A stretch of DNA of 12,161 nucleotides, from positions 1-12,161 of the forward strand of contig JAGZJD010000063.1 in the NCBI GenBank assembly GCA_018365895.1, given 5' to 3'. This document shows positions 1-6,505 of this stretch, piece after piece (the first letter of the stretch is position 1; each line of letters opens with the position of its first letter). The notes below the pieces were generated by a model. The model ran no database searches and was not told the DNA's origin. It worked only from the letters and a program-made list of their open reading frames with translations. A program made the translations under genes and the position numbers. The stretch comes from Lachnospiraceae bacterium (lineage in GTDB: Bacteria > Bacillota_A > Clostridia > Lachnospirales > Lachnospiraceae).

Positions 1-6
1 CCTCCG
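1..6 (-). promoter_or_regulatory. Ribosome binding site of a divergent gene off the left edge
   Basis: Read on the minus strand the first six bases are CGGAGG, a strong Shine-Dalgarno sequence at the very end of the window. With the extended -10 at 32-40 it implies a leftward gene whose start codon lies just outside. DeoR-family regulators often sit beside the sugar-use genes they control, so this gene is a likely target, but none of its coding sequence is visible. Confidence 0.5.
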
Positions 7-31
7 GTTTTAATTGTTTTTGAGCAACTCA

Positions 32-40
32 ATTATACCA
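32..40 (-). promoter_or_regulatory. Extended -10 promoter of the divergent left-edge gene
   Basis: The minus strand reads TGGTATAAT, a perfect -10 hexamer with the TGN extension that can compensate for a poor -35. No good TTGACA-like element is found 16-18 bp upstream. The distance to the ribosome site at 1-6 suits a short leader. Confidence 0.5.
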
Positions 41-86
41 AACCAGACGGTATTCATGCTATTTTTATGCCAGTTATTATTGAATT

Positions 87-116
87 TTCAAGGTGCATAT
101 GCACTTATTCAAGTGC
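87..116. promoter_or_regulatory. Palindromic operator candidate between divergent promoters
   Basis: A perfect 12-bp palindrome GTGCATATGCAC lies at 93-104. A third half-site follows, so that GCACTT (101-106) and AAGTGC (111-116) form a second inverted pair. The block also contains a near-direct repeat, TTCAAGGTGC at 87-96 and TTCAAGTGC at 108-116. It lies between the leftward -10 (32-40) and the rightward promoter (153-181). By analogy with self-regulating DeoR-family members this is the best candidate binding site for the adjacent regulator. Binding is inferred, not shown. Confidence 0.5.
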
Positions 117-152
117 GAAGTTTGAGTAATAAATTCTAATCTTAACTTATTT

Positions 153-181
153 TTTACATTTTTCATACGTAATGTTAAAAT
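153..181 (+). promoter_or_regulatory. Sigma-A promoter of the DeoR-family regulator gene
   Basis: TTTACA (153-158) and TAAAAT (176-181) are separated by exactly 17 bp, and TG at 173-174 supplies an extended -10. The start codon is at 216, with a GGAG ribosome site at 205-208, which leaves a leader of roughly 28 nt. Confidence 0.6.
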
Positions 182-215
182 AATTTCACTATATTTCTAA
201 AAAAGGAGAATATTT

Positions 216-995
216 ATGAGCAAAAGCAAACTTAATAGATTAGATAAAATCAAAAAAATGCTCCTTGCACAGACAGGGATTTCCATCAAAGAATTTTCAA
301 CTTCTCTCAATGTATCTGAAATTACAATTCGAAGAGACCTGAACATTTTAGAAAAGCAAGGATTCATCCGTCTTGTAAACGGTGTTGCTATTTATCGTAT
401 GAAAGAAAGTACTCCATTATATCCTGAGTATAACCTCAGCTCGGAATATTCTGTATTTCAAGATAAAAAAGAACGGATTGGAAAGAGAGCAGCTTCTCTG
501 ATTGAGTTAAATGATGTAGTTGCTATTGACAGCGGATCCACAACCGCGTATCTTTCACAGAATCTTTCCTATGATACCCATATGACTGTGGTCGCTTCCA
601 GTATGAATGTTTTATTAGATGTCAGCAAACACCACAATTGTGATATCATCTGTGTCGGTGGATATTTATACCCGAATACACAAATGTTTTGCTGTCCAGA
701 AGGAATCTCTATGCTCAAGCGTACTTGCATCAACAAAACCTTTATTTCTACTGCTGGGATCAGTGAAAAGTTGAATGTAACATGCATTGCCCCTCATGAA
801 ATGGATGTAAAACGAGCGCTCTTAGAAAGCGCTCAGACAAAGATTCTCCTAGCAGATTCTTCCAAGTTTGGAAAAATCTTTCCTACTGCATTTTCCAGAA
901 TTCAAGATTTTGATATTATTATTACAGACAATGAACTATCTGAAGAATGGAGAACTGCAATCGAAAACGAGAATATCACATTATATTGTGAATAA
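216..995 (+). CDS. DeoR/GlpR-family transcriptional regulator
   Basis: A 259-residue protein of normal length for DeoR-family repressors of sugar metabolism. The N-terminal winged helix-turn-helix covers about residues 8-60, with the recognition segment VSEITIRRDL at 33-42. The rest is the C-terminal sensor domain of the phosphosugar-isomerase-like fold: DSGSTT (105-110) is the phosphate-loop motif, GGYLY lies at 148-152, and ADSSKFGK at 213-220 is the family signature near the effector pocket. The ATG at 216 follows GGAG by 7 nt. It is the only plus-strand gene and diverges from a gene off the left edge across an intergenic region with a palindromic operator candidate, so it probably represses that gene and perhaps itself. 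The effector, probably a sugar phosphate, cannot be told from sequence. The gene converges on the CmpB-type gene with only a 9-bp gap and no obvious terminator of its own. Confidence 0.9.
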   Translation: MSKSKLNRLDKIKKMLLAQTGISIKEFSTSLNVSEITIRRDLNILEKQGFIRLVNGVAIYRMKESTPLYPEYNLSSEYSVFQDKKERIGKRAASLIELNDVVAIDSGSTTAYLSQNLSYDTHMTVVASSMNVLLDVSKHHNCDIICVGGYLYPNTQMFCCPEGISMLKRTCINKTFISTAGISEKLNVTCIAPHEMDVKRALLESAQTKILLADSSKFGKIFPTAFSRIQDFDIIITDNELSEEWRTAIENENITLYCE

Positions 996-1004
996 TGATT
1001 TCTT

Positions 1005-1421
1005 CTACAACACATGCCACATTGGTTTTTCTTCCCGATAGACCGCATACAGCAAATATGCACCAAGGAAAATACCACAGGTGCATAAGCCAGAAAAGAT
1101 AATCATAAATGGTACACAAATCTGTCCGAAGATCTGAAGCGGCTGGTCACTATAGTCCCACACTGCCCATCCGCACAGCTTATTTACCAAAATCCCGGTT
1201 AGAAATTCCATTGCTGTTACAAAGACAGTACAGTAAATTACCTGCTTCCAAAGAGGCTCTTGCCAGGCAAATAAAAGACCCTGCCAGGTACAAAACAGAA
1301 AACAGAGTCCTCCGAGCAAAAACATACTCCAATGTGAAAAACCTCGAAACAGGATTTCAAAAGAATAATAAATGCACCCTCCAAGGGTAAATAAAAATAA
1401 GTATTCGCTGAGTCGTTTCAT
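1005..1421 (-). CDS. CmpB-type small integral membrane protein (putative ABC-transporter type IV family)
   Basis: A hydrophobic protein of 138 residues from the ATG at 1421, with about four membrane segments (roughly 7-27, 33-53, 60-80 and 98-125). The signatures HWSMFLLGGLCF in the first half, and E..TG.LVNK..GW.VWDYSDQP followed by FGQIC in the second, are those of the CmpB/DUF1113 membrane family (PF06541), annotated by convention as putative ABC transporter permease although no ATPase partner or substrate is established here. A GTG at 1439 would add six residues but has no ribosome site and lies inside a terminator stem. The ATG at 1421 has only a distant G-rich stretch (GTGGGGG) about 11 nt upstream. 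Both starts are therefore weak, which suggests poor or conditional translation. The only visible promoter overlaps the terminator of miaB and resembles a forespore promoter, so a sporulation role is possible. That role is inference. Confidence 0.75.
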   Translation of the reverse strand: MKRLSEYLFLFTLGGCIYYSFEILFRGFSHWSMFLLGGLCFLFCTWQGLLFAWQEPLWKQVIYCTVFVTAMEFLTGILVNKLCGWAVWDYSDQPLQIFGQICVPFMIIFSGLCTCGIFLGAYLLYAVYREEKPMWHVL

Positions 1422-1424
1422 AAC

Positions 1425-1474
1425 AAAAAATGCCCCCACTATGAGATATTCTCTCTATAGTATTGGCATTTTTT
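1425..1474 (-). terminator. Strong, bidirectional-looking Rho-independent terminator after miaB
   Basis: AAAAAATGCC (1425-1434) pairs perfectly with GGCATTTTTT (1465-1474). Inside it ACTATGAGA (1438-1446) pairs with TCTC plus ATAGT (1452-1461) with one bulged base, leaving a 5-nt loop. A run of six T follows the stem in either direction. On the minus strand it lies 20 bp past the miaB stop and would end the DUF896-DUF4250-miaB transcript. On the plus strand it could stop read-through from the DeoR gene. It contains the -10 of the promoter at 1458-1486 and ends 3 bp before the CmpB-type start codon. Confidence 0.8.
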
Positions 1475-1486
1475 CTGAATTTATAA
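1458..1486 (-). promoter_or_regulatory. Sigma-G-like promoter candidate for the CmpB-type gene
   Basis: On the minus strand TTATA (1482-1486), a 17-bp spacer and AATACTA (1458-1464) resemble the sigma-G pattern GHATR-N17/18-CATNHTA, with one mismatch in each box. The ATGCC before the -10 and the T after it are identical in the promoter candidate of the BofC-domain gene at 3940-3968. The -10 lies inside the miaB terminator stem. No sigma-A promoter is visible upstream of the CmpB-type gene. Confidence 0.45.
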
Positions 1487-1494
1487 CAGGAATC

Positions 1495-2967
1495 TTAAAT
1501 CGCTTCCCCGATATAATAAAATCCTTTACATTCATTTAATCTGACATCCACAAGTGTTCCGATCAATTCTTCATTTCCCGGAAAATGCACAAGTATATTA
1601 TTGCTTAAACGCCCGGTCACAAGGGAAGGATCATGTGCATTGACAGATTCTACTAGGACTTTCTGAACCGTACCGCTGTGAATCGCACATACTTCTGCTG
1701 AAATCTTCTGTACTTCTGCAAGCAGACGGTCAAATCGTTCTTTCACAATCTCTTCCAGCACCTGATCTTCCATAATCGCTGCTGGTGTTCCAGTACGTTT
1801 TGAATAGATAAATGTAAATGCACTATCATATCTTACTTTTCTAACTACATCCATTGTTTCTTCAAAATCTTCTTCCGTTTCTCCAGGAAATCCTACAATG
1901 ATATCAGTTGTCAGAGAAATATCCGGAATCGCTTCTTTAATTTTTCGCACAAGTTCCAGATAGCTCTCTTTTGTATAACGGCGATTCATTTTTTGCAGAA
2001 TCCGACTGCTTCCGGACTGAACCGGCAGATGAAGATGGCGGCAGATCTTTTTGGAATGTTTCATGACTTCAATCAGCTCATCTGACAAATCTTTCGGATG
2101 AGAAGTCATAAATCGAATCCGTTCCAGACCTTCGATTTTTTCTATTTCTGTCAAAAGCTGTGCAAAACTGATTGGATGCTCCAATGTCTTTCCATAGGAA
2201 TTTACATTTTGCCCAAGAAGCATTACCTCTACAACGCCGTCCGCTACAAGCTTTTCAATTTCCCTGATAATGTCTTTTGGATCACGGCTTCGTTCTCGTC
2301 CGCGCACATACGGTACAATACAATAGCTGCAGAAATTATTGCATCCAAACATAATATTCACACCGGATTTAAAGGAATACTTTCGCTCAGTCGGAAGGTC
2401 TTCTACAATTTTATCGGTATCTTTCCAGATATCAATGACCATCCGCTCAGATTCAAATCTTGTTGCTATCAACTCTGCAAATTTATAAATATTATGTGTG
2501 CCAAAAATCAGATCTACAAATCTATAACTCTTTTTCAGTTTCTCTACAACTTCCGGCTCCTGCATCATACAGCCACAAAGCGCAATCATCATATGTGGAT
2601 TTTGCTTTTTTGCATGATTCAGCTGCCCAAGCCGTCCATACACTCTCATATTTGCATTTTCCCGAACAGTACATGTATTAAAAATAACAAAATCAGCATG
2701 TTCTTCATCCTCTGTTTCCTGATACCCAATCTGTTCAAGAATTCCTGCCAGTTTTTCTGAATCTCTTGCATTCATCTGGCATCCAAACGTAGTAATACAT
2801 GCTGTCAGCGGACGTCCCACTGTTTCTTCTGCTTTCTTTACATACTCTTTTGCTTTTTTAATAAAATAATATTGTCTCATCGGCTCTTCTGTCGGCGCTG
2901 GCTGACTCAGATCAATTTTCTCCAAAAGAACATCCATTTCTTCTGTGTTTCTATGGTACTCTGGCAT
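1495..2967 (-). CDS. miaB: tRNA-2-methylthio-N6-dimethylallyladenosine synthase MiaB
   Basis: Radical-SAM methylthiotransferase that adds the 2-methylthio group to i6A37 of tRNAs reading UNN codons, in the cytoplasm. The 490 residues hold all three expected domains. The N-terminal MTTase domain carries the auxiliary 4Fe-4S cysteines C63 (FGCQMN), C99 (FNTCTVRE) and C133 (LCGCM). The radical-SAM core has C209, C213 and C216 (CNNFCSYC, followed by IVPYVRGRERSR). A C-terminal TRAM domain for RNA binding covers about 425-488. The opening GCQMN plus the VRENA motif separates MiaB from the ribosomal enzyme RimO and from MtaB. The ATG is preceded by AAGGAGAG at good spacing. It is the last gene of the unit that begins with the DUF896 and DUF4250 proteins and is followed by a strong hairpin terminator. 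The N-terminal extension of about 50 residues before the catalytic domain is normal for Firmicute MiaB. Confidence 0.97.
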   Translation of the reverse strand: MPEYHRNTEEMDVLLEKIDLSQPAPTEEPMRQYYFIKKAKEYVKKAEETVGRPLTACITTFGCQMNARDSEKLAGILEQIGYQETEDEEHADFVIFNTCTVRENANMRVYGRLGQLNHAKKQNPHMMIALCGCMMQEPEVVEKLKKSYRFVDLIFGTHNIYKFAELIATRFESERMVIDIWKDTDKIVEDLPTERKYSFKSGVNIMFGCNNFCSYCIVPYVRGRERSRDPKDIIREIEKLVADGVVEVMLLGQNVNSYGKTLEHPISFAQLLTEIEKIEGLERIRFMTSHPKDLSDELIEVMKHSKKICRHLHLPVQSGSSRILQKMNRRYTKESYLELVRKIKEAIPDISLTTDIIVGFPGETEEDFEETMDVVRKVRYDSAFTFIYSKRTGTPAAIMEDQVLEEIVKERFDRLLAEVQKISAEVCAIHSGTVQKVLVESVNAHDPSLVTGRLSNNILVHFPGNEELIGTLVDVRLNECKGFYYIGEAI

Positions 2968-3018
2968 ATGTATTTCTCTCCTTCTTATTTTCCTTCATAA
3001 ACGCGCTTCACTGCCTGC

Positions 3019-3195
3019 CTAAACAAAACGATTACTGTCTGCATCATATTTATAATCGATTTCATCAAGGATTCGCTCGATTTCTGCCGCATCTTCATCC
3101 ATTGCACGGCACAATTCTTCCAATGACGGATACACATCTCTCAGCTTCATATTCACTGCGCTTAGCAGCATCACAGGATCTTTTTTCGGCAACAT
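3019..3195 (-). CDS. DUF4250 domain protein, 58 aa
   Basis: A complete short gene read in one open frame from the ATG at 3195 to TAG at 3019. It starts MLPKKDPVMLLSAVNMKLRD and ends with a DYKYD...NRFV tail. This matches what I recall of the DUF4250 family, about 55-60 residues, common in Clostridia and of unknown function. The PKDPVMLLS.VN.KLRD opening and the [DE]Y.YD...N.FV ending are the family's conserved parts. A very good ribosome site, GGAGG, lies 7 nt before the ATG. The product is acidic and helix-rich with no membrane segment or signal peptide, so it is probably cytoplasmic. It lies 19 bp after the DUF896 gene and 51 bp before miaB, on the same strand and without a terminator, so it is probably co-transcribed with them. 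Confidence 0.85.
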   Translation of the reverse strand: MLPKKDPVMLLSAVNMKLRDVYPSLEELCRAMDEDAAEIERILDEIDYKYDADSNRFV

Positions 3196-3214
3196 GATGT
3201 TTCCTCCCTAAAAT

Positions 3215-3442
3215 TTATGATGTGAGTTTATTTTTATTGCCGTGTTTTTTGCCCAGATCTGTAACCGTTCCATCTGGATTCTGAATCGAAATATTGTTGA
3301 GCTGTCCTCTCAGGTTTCTGCGGACCGCCTCAATATATTCCTGGCGGAGCACCTGCTGCTCCTTCGCTTCTTCTTTTGTCAATCCTTCTGCTTTTGATTT
3401 TCTATATAATTCATTGATTCGCGCAATTTTTGCCTCGTCCAT
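3215..3442 (-). CDS. DUF896 (YnzC/UPF0291) family protein
   Basis: A small cytoplasmic protein of the DUF896 family, related to B. subtilis YnzC. The opening AKIARINEL, the KSKAEGLTKEE helical hairpin, then EQQVLRQEYIEAVR, and the NPDGTVTDLG tail follow the family closely at its usual length of about 75 residues. The family forms a two-helix hairpin; its role is unclear, although B. subtilis ynzC lies in a LexA-controlled operon. I chose the second ATG (3442, MDEAKIARINEL). GAGAGG lies 9 nt before it but touches the first ATG at 3451, and the chosen start matches the family N-terminus. It is the first gene after the promoter at 3481-3509 and heads the unit leading to miaB. Confidence 0.88.
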   Translation of the reverse strand: MDEAKIARINELYRKSKAEGLTKEEAKEQQVLRQEYIEAVRRNLRGQLNNISIQNPDGTVTDLGKKHGNKNKLTS

Positions 3443-3480
3443 GTATATCATCCTCTCTTTCGTATTTTCTACCGTTTCTC

Positions 3481-3509
3481 ATTGTACAGGATTCCATTCC
3501 AATTGTCCA
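3481..3509 (-). promoter_or_regulatory. Sigma-A promoter of the DUF896-DUF4250-miaB unit
   Basis: The minus strand shows TGGACA (3504-3509), a 17-bp spacer and TACAAT (3481-3486), one mismatch from consensus in each box. The DUF896 start codon lies about 40 bp downstream. No operator-like repeat was seen around it. Confidence 0.65.
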
Positions 3510-3557
3510 CTGCTGACGTTTATCTTTTGTATTTATGTTAGAAAACGCTGCACCGCA

Positions 3558-3917
3558 CTAGCTGGAGTAATTTTCCAGAAATCCGTACAACATTTTCATA
3601 TCTCTGATTTTCTTTTTCTCTCGAATCTCTTTTTGAAGTTTCTCCGGAAGACCTGACAGCGGAATACTTGTTCGCTCAAATACTGTCTTTTGATCTGCCA
3701 GATACACAATGACATAACCATTTTCTTCTGCCAGATAATATTCTGAACCAGTTTTAGCTGTCCCTTCTGTCTGGACAGTTTCCTCCTTTAATTTTGTCTC
3801 CTGTTCTGAAAGATACCGTTTTTCTGTTCGCTGGTAACTATCTTGATAAAGCAGCATAATTCCTGCAATCATAACAGATGCTACAATAAAAATGCCAATA
3901 CTATATCTGGATTTCAT
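3558..3917 (-). CDS. BofC C-terminal-domain-like membrane-anchored protein, sporulation-associated
   Basis: A 119-residue protein with one N-terminal membrane segment (about 7-24, IGIFIVASVMIAGIMLLY). A hydrophilic, charged linker covers about 25-57, and a small C-terminal domain about 58-119 reads EYYLAEENGYVIVYLADQ, then KTVFERTSI.LSGLPEKLQKEI, and ends LYGFLENYSS. That domain resembles the BofC C-terminal domain and the many clostridial proteins carrying it. In B. subtilis, BofC is a forespore protein exported to the intermembrane space, where it restrains the SpoIVB protease that triggers sigma-K activation. The N-terminal BofC domain is missing here and an uncleaved anchor seems to replace the signal peptide. 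The ATG has GGAGAG 6 nt upstream. A sigma-G-like promoter at 3940-3968 fits forespore expression. The assignment rests on motif memory, and a role on SpoIVB is only a possibility. Confidence 0.7.
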   Translation of the reverse strand: MKSRYSIGIFIVASVMIAGIMLLYQDSYQRTEKRYLSEQETKLKEETVQTEGTAKTGSEYYLAEENGYVIVYLADQKTVFERTSIPLSGLPEKLQKEIREKKKIRDMKMLYGFLENYSS

Positions 3918-3939
3918 GACACTCTCTCCTTTTTACTCA

Positions 3940-3968
3940 TAGTATTGGCATTTATTTTTTTCATATAC
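3940..3968 (-). promoter_or_regulatory. Sigma-G-like promoter candidate for the BofC-domain gene
   Basis: The minus strand reads GTATA (3964-3968), exactly 17 bp, then AATACTA (3940-3946), close to the sigma-G pattern GHATR-N17/18-CATNHTA. The -10 is about 22 bp before the ATG at 3917, giving a short leader that contains the ribosome site. The same spacing and the same ATGCCAATACTAT block occur upstream of the CmpB-type gene at 1458-1486. The -10 is one base off CATACTA, and a sigma-A reading is poorer because no TTGACA-like box is in place. Confidence 0.5.
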
Positions 3969-3983
3969 TTCCGGAACTAAAAA

Positions 3984-4817
3984 TTATTTTTCAAAAAGTG
4001 CCGGCAGACAAATCTCCAAAAGCAGCCCGTCCCGCTCCGGATACACATACCGACTGCTTGTCCGAATACAATATGCTGTAAATTCATGAGCCATCCTCAC
4101 GCATTCTGAGATTTCTTTTCCCTGCATCCATGCCGCAGTAAATACACCGTCAAACACATCTCCGGTTCCGTGATAATGTCCTCCACAAGAAGGAAAAAAG
4201 AACTGTTCTTCCGTTTGATCCTGATACACTACTATTCCTTTCTCACCTTCTGTAGCCGGCGCACTTGTCAAAATCACCCTTCCTTCCGGTTTCATTTGTA
4301 CACAAAGATTCTGACAAAGTTCACGCAGTTGATCTGCGCCCATTTCTTCACAATATGGCATCTGGCAGAGAAAACTGGCTTCCGTCAGATTCGGAATGAT
4401 AATGTCTGACCGTTTTAGAAGCCGCTTTATTTCTGCACAATAACTACTGTCAAAATTGCTGTAATAACTTCCATTATCTCCCATAATCGGATCAAAGATT
4501 ACAGGAACCTCCGGAAAATATTCAAGAAATGCTTCACAGGCAGAAATAATCTCCCTGTTCCCAAGATAACCGATAAAAATTCCGTCGAACCTTATTTGTT
4601 GCTCCCGAAAATGTCTCGCACAGTCATACAAATACGCATTTTCCGTTTTCGTAATCGCTGGCTTTCCATACCCTCCGGTATGGGTAGAGAGCAGCATTGT
4701 CGGAATTGGACAGGCTTCTATGCCCATCACACTAAGTATCGGCATCATGTTCGTAAGAGCTGCCTTTCCCACTGCACACAGATCGTGAAGCAGCGCTACT
4801 CTTTTGACTGGTTTCAT
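3984..4817 (-). CDS. pdxY: Pyridoxamine/pyridoxal kinase (PdxY/PdxK family)
   Basis: An ATP-dependent kinase of the ribokinase superfamily that phosphorylates the 5' hydroxyl of vitamin B6 vitamers in the salvage route to pyridoxal phosphate. The 277 residues show the family features: the N-terminal substrate segment HDLCAVGKAALTNMMPIL (11-28), followed by PTMLLSTHTGGYG; the anion region IFDPIMGDNGS.Y (107-119); NLTEA (143-147); and the C-terminal ATP/anion-hole motif GTGDVFDG (217-224), whose D220 is the catalytic base. This arrangement matches COG2240 enzymes of Clostridia annotated as pyridoxamine kinase, rather than the ThiD-type HMP kinase. The start codon is 12 bp from the end of the flippase gene, and its ribosome site (GGGAG) overlaps the flippase stop region, so the two are probably co-transcribed. 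B6 preference cannot be told from sequence. Confidence 0.87.
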   Translation of the reverse strand: MKPVKRVALLHDLCAVGKAALTNMMPILSVMGIEACPIPTMLLSTHTGGYGKPAITKTENAYLYDCARHFREQQIRFDGIFIGYLGNREIISACEAFLEYFPEVPVIFDPIMGDNGSYYSNFDSSYCAEIKRLLKRSDIIIPNLTEASFLCQMPYCEEMGADQLRELCQNLCVQMKPEGRVILTSAPATEGEKGIVVYQDQTEEQFFFPSCGGHYHGTGDVFDGVFTAAWMQGKEISECVRMAHEFTAYCIRTSSRYVYPERDGLLLEICLPALFEK

Positions 4818-4829
4818 AACTAATCTCCC

Positions 4830-6488
4830 TTATCTGAATAAATGAAAACGGCGGCAGGTCTTTATAAGCTGCGATCCTTTTGGAAGCGTGCGCATATCTG
4901 CTTCTGTCAGTCCGCCGAGTTTCAGTAAGCTGATTCCATATACCAACACCGCCACAAGAATCGATAAAATTGTTGCAAAGTTAGATCCTATCACAAATGA
5001 CACCAATTTATATACAAGGAACGTAACCGCCCCCATAATTGCTGCAGCTCCCAGCGGAAGTAAAAAGCTTTTCCGCACTTCCTGCCGATATCCAATCGCT
5101 TCATAAATTGACATTGCATTTAAAATACACATAGACAAAGAGAAAATAATATTACCAACAATCACAGAATAAATTCCCCATTTAAACATCACCATCATGA
5201 TAACAAGACATACAAGATGGATCGCCAACGAGATAGATGCATTCCGCACAGGTACCGTCATTTTATTAATTCCCTGAAGAACTGCATTTGTTACGGTAGA
5301 TAAGCAGAAAAATACAATACTAATTGCTCCAATATGCATCATTTTTGTAGGTACTTCCACATTTCCGCTGTAAAGAAGTGAAAGAATCGGTCCTCCCATT
5401 ACTGTCAATCCTACAAAACTTGGAATTGCAATCAACATTGCCGAACGAACAACAAGCGTAATCTTTGTATGGATTAATCGCTTATTTCCGGTCGTTACAG
5501 CTCCTGTCATACTTGGAATCATAGAAGTACCAAGCGCATTCGCCATCGCTAGCGGTACATTAATCCACACATTATACTTACCGCTGAACATTCCCCAATA
5601 TTCCATATATTCTTTTCGTGCCACACCTTGCACAGACATGATTTTTGTAAAGATTGCCGCATCCAAAGACTGACTGATATTATATACTGCAGTACTCAGC
5701 AAAACAGGTGCGCAAGTTAGAACAAGAATTTTTGCAATTTCTCCATAACTCTCCTGTTTTTTTGAACCGTCCCGCAAAAGCTGTCTTCGGATTGTCTTCC
5801 GATATCCCCAGAAAATAATCAGAAGAAAAATAAGTGCTGTAGCCGCACCAAGTACCGGACCAAGCGTTGCTCCTGCTGCACCGTAAGCTGCCTTCAGCGC
5901 TTTTACATTTTCTTTCTTAGCAATTCCGGCACCGATTTTCAAAAATGCGGTTGCACCGATAATTGCCGCAATGGCATTCACAACCTGCTCAAGTACCTGT
6001 GATACTGCCGTCGGAATCATTGTTCCAAGTCCTTGAAAATATCCGCGGAATGATGCAAGGATTGCTACGACAAAAAGTCCCGGTGCCAAAAATCTAAGCG
6101 GATATGCACTGTATGGTGATGTTAAAATATTCGCTGCAATAAAATCTGCTCCAAAATAAAATATACAGGCTGCAATTCCACCAACAATTACCGACAAAAG
6201 AAGCGCTGTCTGAAAGAGTCTCCATGAATTCTTTCTCTCTCCCTTAGCAACTCGTGCTGAAACAAGTTTGGATACCGCAAGCGGCATACTGTAGGACGTC
6301 AGAAGCAACGCTAATGCGTAAATCTCAAATGCGATACTGTAGTAGCCCTGTCCTTCATCTCCCAGAATGTTCGTAATTGGAACGCGATATAATAAACTAA
6401 TTAATTTTACAATAATTCCGGCCGCGGCAAGGATTGCTCCCTGTGCCAAAAAGCTTCCGCTGCCTTCTTTTTTCTTTCGATTTCCCAT
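4830..6488 (-). CDS. SpoVB/YtgP-like polysaccharide flippase (MOP superfamily)
   Basis: A 552-residue polytopic membrane protein with about 14 predicted segments and a short basic cytoplasmic N-terminus (GNRKKKEGSG). The opening FLAQGAILAAAGIIVKLISL, then LYRVPITNILGDEGQGYY and SMPLAVSKLVS, is characteristic of the SpoVB/YtgP branch of the MOP (MurJ/Wzx/MATE-like) superfamily. The later SMTGAVTTGNKRLI and SLLYSGN segments also fit. Members move undecaprenyl-linked cell-wall or spore-cortex precursors across the membrane. In B. subtilis, YtgP (Amj-redundant MurJ) acts in growth and SpoVB in cortex synthesis. The sequence does not decide between these, and the paralogue count of the genome is unknown. 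A GGGG-type ribosome site (AAGGGG) precedes the ATG. The gene sits 17 bp after ybeY in the yqfC-to-pdxY cluster. Confidence 0.85.
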   Translation of the reverse strand: MGNRKKKEGSGSFLAQGAILAAAGIIVKLISLLYRVPITNILGDEGQGYYSIAFEIYALALLLTSYSMPLAVSKLVSARVAKGERKNSWRLFQTALLLSVIVGGIAACIFYFGADFIAANILTSPYSAYPLRFLAPGLFVVAILASFRGYFQGLGTMIPTAVSQVLEQVVNAIAAIIGATAFLKIGAGIAKKENVKALKAAYGAAGATLGPVLGAATALIFLLIIFWGYRKTIRRQLLRDGSKKQESYGEIAKILVLTCAPVLLSTAVYNISQSLDAAIFTKIMSVQGVARKEYMEYWGMFSGKYNVWINVPLAMANALGTSMIPSMTGAVTTGNKRLIHTKITLVVRSAMLIAIPSFVGLTVMGGPILSLLYSGNVEVPTKMMHIGAISIVFFCLSTVTNAVLQGINKMTVPVRNASISLAIHLVCLVIMMVMFKWGIYSVIVGNIIFSLSMCILNAMSIYEAIGYRQEVRKSFLLPLGAAAIMGAVTFLVYKLVSFVIGSNFATILSILVAVLVYGISLLKLGGLTEADMRTLPKGSQLIKTCRRFHLFR

Positions 6489-6505
6489 GAAACTACCCCT
6501 TCACT

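Noticed and set aside
2098..2760. Long plus-strand open frame of 220 codons opposite miaB
   Set aside because: It is fully antisense to miaB, lacks a plausible ribosome site, and its translation is rich in Phe, Ile, Cys and His without domain-like features.
3558..3580. CTGGA/TCCAG inverted repeat at the end of the BofC-domain gene, considered as a terminator
   Set aside because: The arms lie in the last coding codons, the stem is only 5 bp, and no T-run follows.
3969..3976. TTCCGGAA palindrome after the pyridoxamine kinase gene
   Set aside because: Eight bases, single copy, with no T-run and no second half-site; chance is likely.
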